A DNA stretch of 25,102 bases from a virus. The stretch lies in IMG/VR virus record IMGVR_UViG_3300021197_001050, positions 1 through 25,102 of that record. One strand, given 5' to 3'. Shown one piece after another: positions 13,449 through 21,436 of the stretch. The notes under the pieces are model-generated. The model was not told where the DNA came from. It saw only the letters and a program-made list of their open reading frames with translations, and did no database searches. The translations under genes and the position numbers were made by a program. The stretch's first letter is position 1. Each line of letters begins with the position of its first letter.

Positions 13449-15457
13449 GCTAAGACATAATCAACATACGAAGCAATAGCTGACCTTTTATACTCGTCTA
13501 TAGACATGTATTCTGTTGATATCTTGTTTTCTTCTAGGTGTCTTCTAAAACATTCTGGCATCTTCTTGTTTCCATAAAGAACATTTTTAAAATCTTCGCT
13601 TTCAATCTCTGACAATGGTTTTACGTTTAGCAATACATCCATTTTCATTTTTTCAAGATCTGAAACTTGAGCTTTTGTTAAAGATCTCATGTTCTTCTTT
13701 TCGTTTATTGCTAAGAATGCTTTATTGAAGTTTTCAGAAATAACGTCATAAGAACTTCCCGCCCATAGGATGAGTTCAGCAACTCCCGGCTTGGACTTTG
13801 GCGTTTCTACCCTCTTTTTTCGCGGCTCTTCGTCCTTCTTGTTTAAAGGGCGACCTGCGGGTTCTTTTGGTTTTGATTGCTCTTTGTTCTCAGCAACTTT
13901 TTCATTTATTTCTGCTTGTTTGTCCATTTTTTCTATTTCAAATTGCTTTTGCGGATTGTGGAATGGGCTAGCCTTCTCAGGAAGTTTCTCAGAATTTCTT
14001 GCCTTACCTTCTCTTTTTAGTCTCATTTTTTCAACACCCGGAACCTCTTTGAATCTTTCAAGAACTGTCTCATGAGATATTATGTCTCTATCTGCAAGTT
14101 GTATAAGAAGGTTTTTCTCTGCCGACTCATCTGAAAGGCTCATTTGATCATAAACAACATGTGCTGGCTTTCTAAAGCCCATAGAGCGACGAACAAGCTC
14201 AAGTTCTCTTTCCCAGAATTTAGTCAATTGATCTCGACCGTATTGCAGTCTTTCGACCAAGGTCTTTAAAGATATGAAATTGTTTGTAAAGCCACCCCCG
14301 TTATTAGCCATGCCAGTAAGTGTAGGGGGTACGCCTAACCCAGCGTATATACTGTTAAGGACAGACGTGTACTTTTCGGAGCCTAGAAATTTGTACACCT
14401 GACTGTTAGACTCAGTGTAGGAAAGCTCTGGACCCCAAACCAACTCCATCGTACCGCCGCCAGTATTACTTGCTAGAATGTTTCTAAGTTTATTTATAGC
14501 GGTTTTGTTAGGTAATATCTTATGATCTAGATTGCCAAGCGTCCAAAGGCGAATGTTAGATATGGCGCCATCTAAAGCAGACATGTCAGCTAGCCTCATT
14601 TTTTCAAGCATAACTATGTCGTCAAGAATAGCGTAAACCAAAGGGTTTGCCCATCTTTGCCAATCGTCCTTTTTATAATAAAAAATAGACAGCCTGTCTT
14701 TCTCTAGGTCTATTTTCTTCTGTCCCTTTTTAATGGCTTGTTTTACGTTTGGCGGCAAGGTGTCAAGAACGTGCGCTGGAACAGACCCTTCTTTAAAATT
14801 GTCTAAAAAAGCACCAGAATCAATTTCGTAATTTCTTACGCCTAGGAACATATTGATATTTCCATTCTTCATATCAATGTTTAGGGGATTGAAGAAATTA
14901 TACCTCCAAGGTATTTGATTTCGCTCTATCTCTGGTAGTTCTACGGTTATATCGTTAGCCATAGACTTTATGTATTTAGTTATATCTGGAGTGATGTTCG
15001 CATTACTTCTGTACACTACAGTTTGTCCGGTTCTATAAAGATTGTTAAGAAATCTTTCTGATCTTTCTTTTCCGTCTATCTTTTTAAACCACTGCTTGAA
15101 GAATTTTTCTACACTTTCGTTTTCGTGAACTATATTAATTCCTTGACATCCAAAATCACCCATTAAATCAATTATATTACGTATGATTCCAACCTTGTCA
15201 TAGGCGTCCATGCACATTTTTATAATGCGCTTCTGCTTGGTTGGGACTTGCTCTTCTGGTCGAAATGCGTAGTAGTCTTGGTGAGTAAACGATGGTTTGA
15301 CTGAGCGATTTGGTTCAACGTCAATAAAATCTCTGTGAAATCTAGAAGCTTTCGATACACCTTCGTAGGCATCTATAGATCCCGAAAATTTTTCAAACGC
15401 ATCTTTTTTGCTCTGTTGATTGCCTTCGTCCCACGTTATCATATGGTTGTCACTCAT
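13445..15457 (-). CDS. portal protein
   Basis: This 670-residue protein lies between terminase and the protease-scaffold, the standard portal position. It would form the dodecameric ring at one head vertex through which DNA is packaged. Visible portal-like features are an N-terminal segment DKVGIIRNIIDLMGDFGCQGINIV and a FFKQWFKKIDGKERSERFLNNLYRTGQTVVYR stretch. A central block LGVPPTLTGMANNGGGFTNNFISLKTLVERLQYGRDQLTKFWERELELV follows, with a Lys/Glu-rich C-terminal extension from about residue 475. The start chosen is ATG at 15457 (MSDNHMITWDEG), which has a GGAGAA site 5 nt upstream. A TTG 15 nt upstream is in frame but lacks a ribosome site. The gene is separated from terminase by 51 nt holding a late-type promoter element. 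Confidence 0.88.
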   Translation of the reverse strand: MSDNHMITWDEGNQQSKKDAFEKFSGSIDAYEGVSKASRFHRDFIDVEPNRSVKPSFTHQDYYAFRPEEQVPTKQKRIIKMCMDAYDKVGIIRNIIDLMGDFGCQGINIVHENESVEKFFKQWFKKIDGKERSERFLNNLYRTGQTVVYRSNANITPDITKYIKSMANDITVELPEIERNQIPWRYNFFNPLNIDMKNGNINMFLGVRNYEIDSGAFLDNFKEGSVPAHVLDTLPPNVKQAIKKGQKKIDLEKDRLSIFYYKKDDWQRWANPLVYAILDDIVMLEKMRLADMSALDGAISNIRLWTLGNLDHKILPNKTAINKLRNILASNTGGGTMELVWGPELSYTESNSQVYKFLGSEKYTSVLNSIYAGLGVPPTLTGMANNGGGFTNNFISLKTLVERLQYGRDQLTKFWERELELVRRSMGFRKPAHVVYDQMSLSDESAEKNLLIQLADRDIISHETVLERFKEVPGVEKMRLKREGKARNSEKLPEKASPFHNPQKQFEIEKMDKQAEINEKVAENKEQSKPKEPAGRPLNKKDEEPRKKRVETPKSKPGVAELILWAGSSYDVISENFNKAFLAINEKKNMRSLTKAQVSDLEKMKMDVLLNVKPLSEIESEDFKNVLYGNKKMPECFRRHLEENKISTEYMSIDEYKRSAIASYVDYVLA

Positions 15458-15491
15458 TGTTTCTCCAAGCAATTGGAATGGAATTGGAATA

Positions 15492-15507
15492 CATTTATAT
15501 TATACAC
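15492..15507 (-). promoter_or_regulatory. putative late promoter of the portal gene
   Basis: The minus strand reads GTGTATAATATAAATG, 35 nt before the portal ATG and abutting the terminase stop codon. It has a perfect TATAAT; the hexamer 17 nt upstream (ATGAAA) is at best a weak -35. It is the clearest copy of the shared element. Confidence 0.6.
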
Positions 15508-15508
15508 G

Positions 15509-17503
15509 CTAATAGACATCTTTCATAGAATTTGTAAACCAGCTTGGACCTATATACATATTTTTTTCTTTATCTTTAGATTTAGTACCTGTGGCAAAAC
15601 CTCCGTAAAAGCTGTACTCAGCTTGTTCTGGTGTTCTATCTATTATTCTGGCCGCCATATTAGCCATTAGTAAAGATGAATACCTGTCTTTTCTTTGTTT
15701 ACCCTTTTTTCCTGTGCCAACAACAGTCTCTGGGGTATCCCATCTATCTCTACCGGAGGTTGTTTGTGTCATTTGGATCATTGCTAGTTCGTCTTTTAGT
15801 TCTTCTATCTCCATCACGCACTGCTCTAGGGTGTCAAACAATCTACCTTTCATTTGATCTTCTGTGCTTGATATACCCAAGCTAATAGAATCGAAGCGAG
15901 GAAACAATAAAGCTTTGTCTTCAAAATCTTTTCTCATTCCATGATTTGCTTCAGCCAACCATTCATGTTTTGCAAATTGACACATTTCTAATATATGTAA
16001 ACCTTGCTCTCCGTCTGTATCTTTAGGCTTATCTTCGTTAATAGTAGGCCAGATAGGTAATTCACCATTTTCTATCTTGTCTTTATCGTGCATACCCTCC
16101 ATGACAGCAATTCCACCGCCCTGAGCGTCCAAGGCTATGTGAGCGCAAGGAAATAGCTTCATTAAGTCTCGTATTTTTCTAACACAATAGGAATAAAAGT
16201 CAGTTTCTTTAGAATAACCCTTTTTAACCTTTTCTTTATGTTCGCCCCTGTTTGTTGTCCAGCAGTGAACAATCCTTCTGTGGCCTTTATGTAGCTCTAA
16301 TACAACTATACTAAAGTTGTCTACCTCAGACGCAGGGTCAATTCCAAATACATATTTTTTATCTTTGTCGCCCATTAGTTTAGCTTCAAATACTATTGGT
16401 TGTTTTTTTATATCGAGTACAGCTTGATTGTCACCAGTAGCTTCATTTGAAACACACGACTCTATTAGGGTTCTTTTGAAAAACCCCTGAGAGTCGCGTG
16501 TAAAGCAAGCACCGAACTCCATCTGATATATTCCAGCATGAACTGTCGCTTTGGATCTGGCTACCTGTGAAGCATCCATAAAGCCTTCTGGTAGTAGTTC
16601 GTAAGGAACTCTGACGATAGAGTAGTCTTTCCAGTCAAAGTCTTTAGGGGGATCTTCACCGAATACATCTCTAAGTCTATTTTCCTTTCCTTGGCTTTTA
16701 ATTATAGCCTTCCATTTTTTCCAGTAGTCAGAAAAGTGGTTGAAATCATAGTATGCAGTGCCGCTTAATATGATTTGATTGTCTTTCTTTTCTATTGCAT
16801 CGTCTGACGATTCTTCTATTTCTATTCCAAGCTCTGCTGCTTTTTTCCTTGCAGCAATTTTCTTGACGTTTTCTATAGGATCAGAGCTAACAGCAGCAAA
16901 ACCAGCGACAACTGTTTCAAAGATATCTCTAGGGATAGAAGCAAACTCATCGCTAATAATATCATTAGCTCTCTGACCTCTAATTTTTTGCCCGTCACCC
17001 AAAGGGAGGCAAGTAACGCGAGACTTATTGATACGCATAACACAGCGATCAACATCTCGTCTAGGCCCACTGTTTGCATCACACATACTCCTTAGAATTG
17101 GCGCATTGTTCCAAACAGTTTCCATGTACTCAAACAGAACTTTAGACTGACGAAAAGCAGCGCCCACCACTACAACTTTTCTTTCAGGCAAAATTAACGC
17201 TCTAATCATAGAATATAAAGATAATATAAATGATTTACCGAATCCACGACTAGCTATAAGCATGGGAAATTTTCTGTTCCACATTTCACACAAAAATAAC
17301 GCTTGAGATGGTAATATATTAATGTTAAATACGTGCTTACAAAGGAAAGAGAAATATTCCGGTCTTGTCATTAGCCATATTAATCTTAGGTGGTAATCTT
17401 CCTCTTTGAAGCTGACCATCTCAAAAGGGTTTATTAAATATTCTTCGCTTACGTTGTCTATGTTTAGCCAAGCTTCATCTATGTTCTTTAAGTTGTTTTT
17501 CAT
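15509..17503 (-). CDS. terL: terminase large subunit
   Basis: This 664-residue packaging motor has both domains intact. The ATPase has Walker A IASRGFGKS at residues 83-91, Walker B DIISDE at 181-186 with the catalytic Glu, and a coupling motif SGTA at 247-250. The RNase H-like nuclease has acidic residues D389 in FGIDPAS, D459 in HIALDAQGGG and D606 in QRKDRYSSLL. It cuts concatemeric DNA and drives it through the portal. Its ATG overlaps the stop of the ClpP-like gene by 4 nt (ATGA), indicating translational coupling. No small terminase subunit was recognised; the 274-residue coiled-coil gene further upstream is a possible but unproven candidate. Length is somewhat above the usual 450-600 residues because of a charged insert at about 215-245. 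Confidence 0.93.
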   Translation of the reverse strand: MKNNLKNIDEAWLNIDNVSEEYLINPFEMVSFKEEDYHLRLIWLMTRPEYFSFLCKHVFNINILPSQALFLCEMWNRKFPMLIASRGFGKSFILSLYSMIRALILPERKVVVVGAAFRQSKVLFEYMETVWNNAPILRSMCDANSGPRRDVDRCVMRINKSRVTCLPLGDGQKIRGQRANDIISDEFASIPRDIFETVVAGFAAVSSDPIENVKKIAARKKAAELGIEIEESSDDAIEKKDNQIILSGTAYYDFNHFSDYWKKWKAIIKSQGKENRLRDVFGEDPPKDFDWKDYSIVRVPYELLPEGFMDASQVARSKATVHAGIYQMEFGACFTRDSQGFFKRTLIESCVSNEATGDNQAVLDIKKQPIVFEAKLMGDKDKKYVFGIDPASEVDNFSIVVLELHKGHRRIVHCWTTNRGEHKEKVKKGYSKETDFYSYCVRKIRDLMKLFPCAHIALDAQGGGIAVMEGMHDKDKIENGELPIWPTINEDKPKDTDGEQGLHILEMCQFAKHEWLAEANHGMRKDFEDKALLFPRFDSISLGISSTEDQMKGRLFDTLEQCVMEIEELKDELAMIQMTQTTSGRDRWDTPETVVGTGKKGKQRKDRYSSLLMANMAARIIDRTPEQAEYSFYGGFATGTKSKDKEKNMYIGPSWFTNSMKDVY

Positions 17504-18111
17504 TTGTAAATTCCATCAACGAATCCGTAATAGACAGCTTCATCTGCTGTCATATACCAGTCGCCGCCTCCTAGTTTTCTTTTTATGTACGATTTAGTTT
17601 TAGATAAATTATTTTGACGTTCTTTAAAATATTCTCCTTTTTGGCATCTTTCTGCATATATTTCTATCATTTGTTGCGCAATATATTTTTCAAAGTCAGC
17701 TAGGTTTTGTGTGGTTAGATAATGTCCACTTATCTCGCTACTACCCCAGTGAACCATAAACGCAGAGTTGTTAGTAACTAATCGTCTTGTTGCAGCTTGT
17801 ATAATAACAGTACCCATAGAGCATAACTGACCATAGCCAATAAAAGTGGTCTTGCATTTGCAATTCTTGATTGCGTCGTATATACCCATACCAGAATACC
17901 AGCAACCGCCTACTGTCTGCATATGTATTGTGATTGGATCTTTACTAAGATTTTTTAGTATGTTTATATTTTTAATAAAGTTTTGGAGCATTCTGTGGTC
18001 TACACCGGCAGACTCTCCTGAGTCATCGAACTCATTTATGTATATTTCTCTGTTTTTTACATCTATATTGTAAGTGTGGATTTCTCCAACGGTATCTCGA
18101 AACGTTGTCAT
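17500..18111 (-). CDS. ClpP-like serine protease (S14 type)
   Basis: This 203-residue protein follows the ClpP pattern: IHMQTVGGCWYSGMGIYDAI at about 62-81 (oxyanion Gly-Gly), nucleophile S98 in GQLCSMGTVI, His121 in AFMVHWGSS, and the C-terminal DWYMTADEAVYYGFVDGI. The third catalytic Asp of ClpP would fall near residue 180, where this protein has RKLGGG, so the triad Asp seems lost or moved. Many phage genomes encode such proteins near the head genes, where they act as prohead proteases, or they redirect host Clp proteolysis. Here a separate protease domain already exists in the 490-residue protein, so the role is open. It lies 2 nt after the ERCC4-type gene and overlaps terminase by 4 nt. 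Confidence 0.82.
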   Translation of the reverse strand: MTTFRDTVGEIHTYNIDVKNREIYINEFDDSGESAGVDHRMLQNFIKNINILKNLSKDPITIHMQTVGGCWYSGMGIYDAIKNCKCKTTFIGYGQLCSMGTVIIQAATRRLVTNNSAFMVHWGSSEISGHYLTTQNLADFEKYIAQQMIEIYAERCQKGEYFKERQNNLSKTKSYIKRKLGGGDWYMTADEAVYYGFVDGIYK

Positions 18112-18113
18112 GA

Positions 18114-18611
18114 CTACTCCAGTGCATATTTTTCATTTATTCTTTTTAAAATACTCAATACGGTCCATTTAGCGTTTTTCTTTGAGTCACAGAATATAAC
18201 GTTTACGTTGTGGTTTATCTGCATCTCCATGAGAAACCTTAACATGTATTTATTAGTTACTCTAAGTTTTTTTATCTCGCTGTTTGGTACGTCTGATCCC
18301 TCTGGAAAATCCATCAGGTCGGTCAATGAAAATTCTAGTACTAAAAATTTATGTGGGAATTCTTGCATTCTGTCTATTTCCGCCTCAAACCTGCGCCTGC
18401 TTACACCCACATTGTTCGCAAGCTCTACAACACTGGCTTTTCTTTCTATACAAACTTTATCTTCAAGACCTTCAATGCTATAGTCGCCCGTGTCTAACTT
18501 TCTGTTTACCATGCCTTTACAGACATGATATTTAGTTCTAGAAGCTTGGAATGTGTACCCTTGTTTTTCTCTGGTGTCTTTTATTATTGTAAAGGGTCTA
18601 ATTTTAGCCAT
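18114..18611 (-). CDS. ERCC4-type nuclease
   Basis: This 165-residue protein carries the ERCC4/XPF nuclease motif set in order: D12-x-R-E near the N-terminus (IIKDTREKQG), GDYS at 42-45, and the core ERK at 56-58 (CIERKASVVEL). The family consensus is ERKxxxDL; here the Asp position is held by Val-Glu, a conservative-looking shift that might affect metal binding. The domain cuts branched or flap DNA with divalent metal. In a phage it would serve recombination, replication-fork or packaging-related processing. The start overlaps the HNH gene by 8 nt and the end is 2 nt from the ClpP-like gene, so it is part of one tight operon leading into terminase. Confidence 0.82.
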   Translation of the reverse strand: MAKIRPFTIIKDTREKQGYTFQASRTKYHVCKGMVNRKLDTGDYSIEGLEDKVCIERKASVVELANNVGVSRRRFEAEIDRMQEFPHKFLVLEFSLTDLMDFPEGSDVPNSEIKKLRVTNKYMLRFLMEMQINHNVNVIFCDSKKNAKWTVLSILKRINEKYALE

Positions 18612-18873
18612 TGTTTTTTCTCACTATGCTTTGAAATAAAGATTGATAAAGATTTTCATGTCCTGTTACTTTCTTGTGACACCAGTAACAAAGTGTGATT
18701 CCATTGTCAATATCAAATCTCAAAGTAGATGCATTAGCCCATTTCTGTATGTGGTGTGCATTTAAACGTTTTTTACTTTTACATCCGGGCATTTGACATT
18801 TAAAGTCATCCCTTTTGTATATCTTTATTCTCCAGTCTTTATAGACAGGATCGTTAAAATCTCTTTTTGTCAT
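18604..18873 (-). CDS. HNH endonuclease
   Basis: This 89-residue protein is a small classic HNH domain. Zinc ligands are C26 and C31 (CQMPGC) and C62 and C65 (CYWC). H40-H41 lie in LNAHHIQKW, Asn57 in DIDNGITLC, and H66 directly follows the second zinc pair. Such proteins nick or cut DNA. Those encoded near terminase in cos-type phages assist packaging cleavage, while free-standing copies can be homing enzymes. Here it is embedded in overlapping genes (4 nt with the upstream dehydratase, 8 nt with the ERCC4-type gene) three genes before terminase, which favours a phage function over a recent insertion. The product is basic, as expected for DNA binding. Confidence 0.87.
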   Translation of the reverse strand: MTKRDFNDPVYKDWRIKIYKRDDFKCQMPGCKSKKRLNAHHIQKWANASTLRFDIDNGITLCYWCHKKVTGHENLYQSLFQSIVRKNNG

Positions 18874-19955
18874 TTTAAATCGCTCACAATCATCATTTTA
18901 ACTAAGTCTTTAAAGGAATGTCTAGGTTGCCAATTTAATTTTTCTTTTGCTTTTGAAGAGTTTCCTTTAAGGTAATCTACTTCTGCTGGCCTATAAAACT
19001 CTGGGTCTATAATTACATACTTTTCCCAATCTTCAATTCCAACAGAAGAAAAGGCAATTTGTAAAAATTCACTAATAGTATGAGTTTCACCCGTACAGAT
19101 TACGTAATCGTCTGGATTGTCTTGCTGCAACATTAGCCACATAGCCTCGCAGTAGTCTCCAGCATACCCCCAGTCTCTAAAAGCTTCTAAATTTCCTAAT
19201 CTCAGTTTTGGGAATTCAAAGCCTTGGCCTTTTGATGTCCTGCCAGAAATGTATAATTCTTCTTCTATGTTGCAATTAATAGTGTCTTGTGGCGTTACGC
19301 CCTTTTGGTTACACCACTTGATATAATCGCCTATCCATTTTGTGATTTTTCTGGTTACAAAGTTTTCGCCTCTCCGTGGTCCTTCGTGATTGAATAGTAT
19401 TCCAGCGCTTGCATGTAACCCATATCCCTCTCTGTATAGCCTAGTCATGTAGTGAGCGGCGCATTTAGCTATGGCATAAGGGCTTTGCGGCATAAATTTG
19501 GTGTCTTCATCTTGAAATTTACTTTCAGCGGTCATGCCTACTTCAATATCGTAATTCTTGCCAAACATTTCACTGCTGCTAGCTTGATAAAATCTAGAAT
19601 TTTTCATATCAAGGTCAATCATAGCCTGTAGAATATTTAAGCACCCTTTGCCAGTTATGTCCCATGTAAGTGCTGGTTGTTTGAAAGAAACCGCAACATG
19701 GCTTTGCGCAGCTAGGTTATATACTTCTGCGGCATCTTGGTGGTCTTTTAAAATGTTTATGACAGAGTGGGCGTCTGTAATGTCTCCACTCTCTATCTTT
19801 AGGTTTTTATGGTCTAGTATGTGTTTTATTCTAGAGGTTGTGCTTACGCTAACCCTTCTAGTCACCCCGACTACTTCGTAGTCTTTTTCCAGTAAAAGGT
19901 CTGCCAAGTGGCTTCCGTCTTGTCCCGTGATTCCAAAAATGATTGCTTTTTTCAT
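18870..19955 (-). CDS. gmd: GDP-mannose 4,6-dehydratase
   Basis: This 361-residue enzyme of the extended short-chain dehydrogenase family should convert GDP-mannose to GDP-4-keto-6-deoxymannose, precursor of GDP-fucose, GDP-rhamnose and GDP-perosamine. It has the Rossmann motif GITGQDG at 8-14, an NLAAQSHV segment at 80-87, the active-site region ASSSEMFG at 125-132 and the catalytic pair Y160-x3-K164 in SPYAIAKCAAH. The segments FNHEGPRRGENFVTRKI and RDWGYAGDYCEAMW are characteristic of GMD. Length is typical of the family. A 4-nt overlap links it to the HNH gene, and it sits near two glycosyltransferase genes, suggesting a shared sugar pathway. No GDP-fucose synthase (Fcl) is present in the window, so the second step must come from the host or from outside this region. 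Confidence 0.93.
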   Translation of the reverse strand: MKKAIIFGITGQDGSHLADLLLEKDYEVVGVTRRVSVSTTSRIKHILDHKNLKIESGDITDAHSVINILKDHQDAAEVYNLAAQSHVAVSFKQPALTWDITGKGCLNILQAMIDLDMKNSRFYQASSSEMFGKNYDIEVGMTAESKFQDEDTKFMPQSPYAIAKCAAHYMTRLYREGYGLHASAGILFNHEGPRRGENFVTRKITKWIGDYIKWCNQKGVTPQDTINCNIEEELYISGRTSKGQGFEFPKLRLGNLEAFRDWGYAGDYCEAMWLMLQQDNPDDYVICTGETHTISEFLQIAFSSVGIEDWEKYVIIDPEFYRPAEVDYLKGNSSKAKEKLNWQPRHSFKDLVKMMIVSDLK

Positions 19956-20076
19956 ATTCCTAAAGTTCCTTAATTTTAATTTATTTCTAAGAGAAATACA
20001 ATATTTTTATGTGTGCTTAAATGTCCGATGGTCTCATAAGAATCCAGAAGCTTATGATGTAGTGTTTCGGTGTGTG

Positions 20077-20685
20077 TTAATCTATTATAAAATCCTCTAA
20101 TTCAAAATTTGTTACTGGTCTAGTATGTCCATCTGTCTGAAAAAATACTGGACCCTTCTTGGGTGTTAAAAACAACTCTTTTTGTGAGTCGTATGCTAAC
20201 TCCTTGTCGTGCCAGTTTGTTACTTCTATTGATTTTTCGCAAAGGCTTATATAGTATTTTGCAGAGTCTTGTGTTGGTAGTAGTATCGCATGTGCTGCTA
20301 GTGAATTTTTTACTCTGTAGTAATCTTCGTTGTAGTCTGTTAATTCAAGTCTTCCTTGTCCTGCGTTGTGTAAACTTAAACCAAAGTAAATTAATTTAGC
20401 GTCTTCGTTAACATCTAAATCAAAAGGAAATTCATCTAACAACTCCGCGTCGTCCTCTAGTATCAAGCATGGAAGTTTATCGTTGTCTATTGCTATTTGC
20501 GAAGCATCTTTATGTCCACCGGAAACTATATTTACAGTTGCGCTACCGTTCTGAACTGCCACTGGCACTCTTTCGTATGGAAGCCCTAGCTCGTTAAGCT
20601 TTTCTTCCATTCTGATTCTTTTATCGTTAAACGCTGGTCTTTCAGAGTTTATGTAAAGTATACTTATATCGCGGCATTTATTCAT
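20077..20685 (-). CDS. glycosyltransferase, GT25-like
   Basis: This roughly 202-residue protein begins CRDISILYINSERPAFNDKR, the first strand of GT25 enzymes (LOS/LPS galactosyltransferases and collagen galactosyltransferases). It carries the family signature LILEDDAELL (LEDD at residues 76-79) followed by LIYFGLSLHNAG. The usual donor in the family is UDP-galactose. A second typical region (AHAILLPTQDSAKYYI) follows. The start chosen is ATG at 20685 with AGGG upstream; a GTG 21 nt further up is in frame but overlaps the GT6 gene more deeply and has no clear ribosome site. It overlaps the end of the GT6 gene by 8 nt. It is shorter than most GT25 proteins but appears complete. Specificity is unknown. 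Confidence 0.75.
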   Translation of the reverse strand: MNKCRDISILYINSERPAFNDKRIRMEEKLNELGLPYERVPVAVQNGSATVNIVSGGHKDASQIAIDNDKLPCLILEDDAELLDEFPFDLDVNEDAKLIYFGLSLHNAGQGRLELTDYNEDYYRVKNSLAAHAILLPTQDSAKYYISLCEKSIEVTNWHDKELAYDSQKELFLTPKKGPVFFQTDGHTRPVTNFELEDFIID

Positions 20686-21436
20686 ATACGTGAACCCTAT
20701 TGTCACTTATGTTGATTAATTTATTTTTATTTTTCTTTAATTCCTCCTTTATATCTGAGGTGTCTAGGTCCATACTTCTTGTGTATCCTATTCCAGACTT
20801 GTCGCTAACCAAAAATGGAAACATTTCTGTTTTTACAACGTGTGGCTCATTGTAATGAAAGTATTTATTCAAGTAACTCTCATCGTTCCACGGCGGTTCA
20901 TGCGGTATCTTTTTGTCTTCTATTTGCCAAGATCTTAGTAGTTCACACAATTCTATAAAGTTATCTCTTTCTCCACCAAAGAAAGCGCCATAGTAATACA
21001 TCTGTGGCAAATCTGTATCTTCGGGTACATAAGCTTTGGAGGCTGGGTTTCTATCAAAAGGCTTTGAGTCCTTCATCCAATCTCTATTTCCGTAGTGTTC
21101 ACCTCCAACTAGACCACCAATTAAATTAGACATATCAAAAGTCTGATTTACACTTGTGTCTGCATCTAGGTAAAATATGTAGTCAACATCCTTGTCTTTT
21201 AGTTTCATTATATTTTTAAACTTAGAGTTCGTACCTTCAACCCAGTCGGCGTGTTGGTCATGGTAGTACTCTATGTCTATTTCGTCTTGAATGTAGTCAC
21301 TTGGGTCTGTATCAGAAAAGAAGAAAAATTTTACTTGGTCTTCACCTTTATAAAAGTGATGAAACCTTTTTATAAACTTTATTCCTAGTACAAAGTATGA
21401 GTTTGTTGCTACTATTGCTATTCCTATCTTTTTCAT
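20678..21436 (-). CDS. GT6-family glycosyltransferase (histo-blood-group ABO type)
   Basis: This 252-residue protein matches the catalytic domain of GT6, the family of the human A and B transferases and alpha-1,3-galactosyltransferase. Diagnostic segments are the D-x-D motif in YLDADTSVN (D91, D93), MYYYGAFFGGERDNF at 147-160, and PPWNDESYLNKYF at 181-193, which parallels the vertebrate QWHDESHLNKYF acceptor and catalytic loop. Like bacterial members it lacks the stem and transmembrane anchor, but it keeps D-x-D, which many bacterial GT6 proteins have changed to N-x-N. Family members add Gal or GalNAc in alpha-1,3 linkage to galactosides, often fucosylated ones. It has a 4-nt ATGA overlap with the upstream gene. 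A GT6 gene is known in cyanophage P-SSM2, so a phage GT6 has precedent. Confidence 0.87.
   Translation of the reverse strand: MKKIGIAIVATNSYFVLGIKFIKRFHHFYKGEDQVKFFFFSDTDPSDYIQDEIDIEYYHDQHADWVEGTNSKFKNIMKLKDKDVDYIFYLDADTSVNQTFDMSNLIGGLVGGEHYGNRDWMKDSKPFDRNPASKAYVPEDTDLPQMYYYGAFFGGERDNFIELCELLRSWQIEDKKIPHEPPWNDESYLNKYFHYNEPHVVKTEMFPFLVSDKSGIGYTRSMDLDTSDIKEELKKNKNKLINISDNRVHVYE

Noticed and set aside
15458-15472. Upstream TTG start for the portal gene (adds MLGET)
   Set aside because: The ATG at 15457 has a GGAGAA ribosome site at the right distance; the TTG would place that site inside the coding sequence.
20026-20059. CTTATG/CATAAG inverted repeat in the gap before the dehydratase gene as a terminator
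   Set aside because: It is only a 6-bp stem with no following T-run; the 121-nt gap shows nothing else convincing.
20686-20706. GTG start giving a 209-residue GT25-like protein
   Set aside because: It has no clear ribosome site and a longer overlap with the GT6 gene; the ATG at 20685 is preferred, though not proven.
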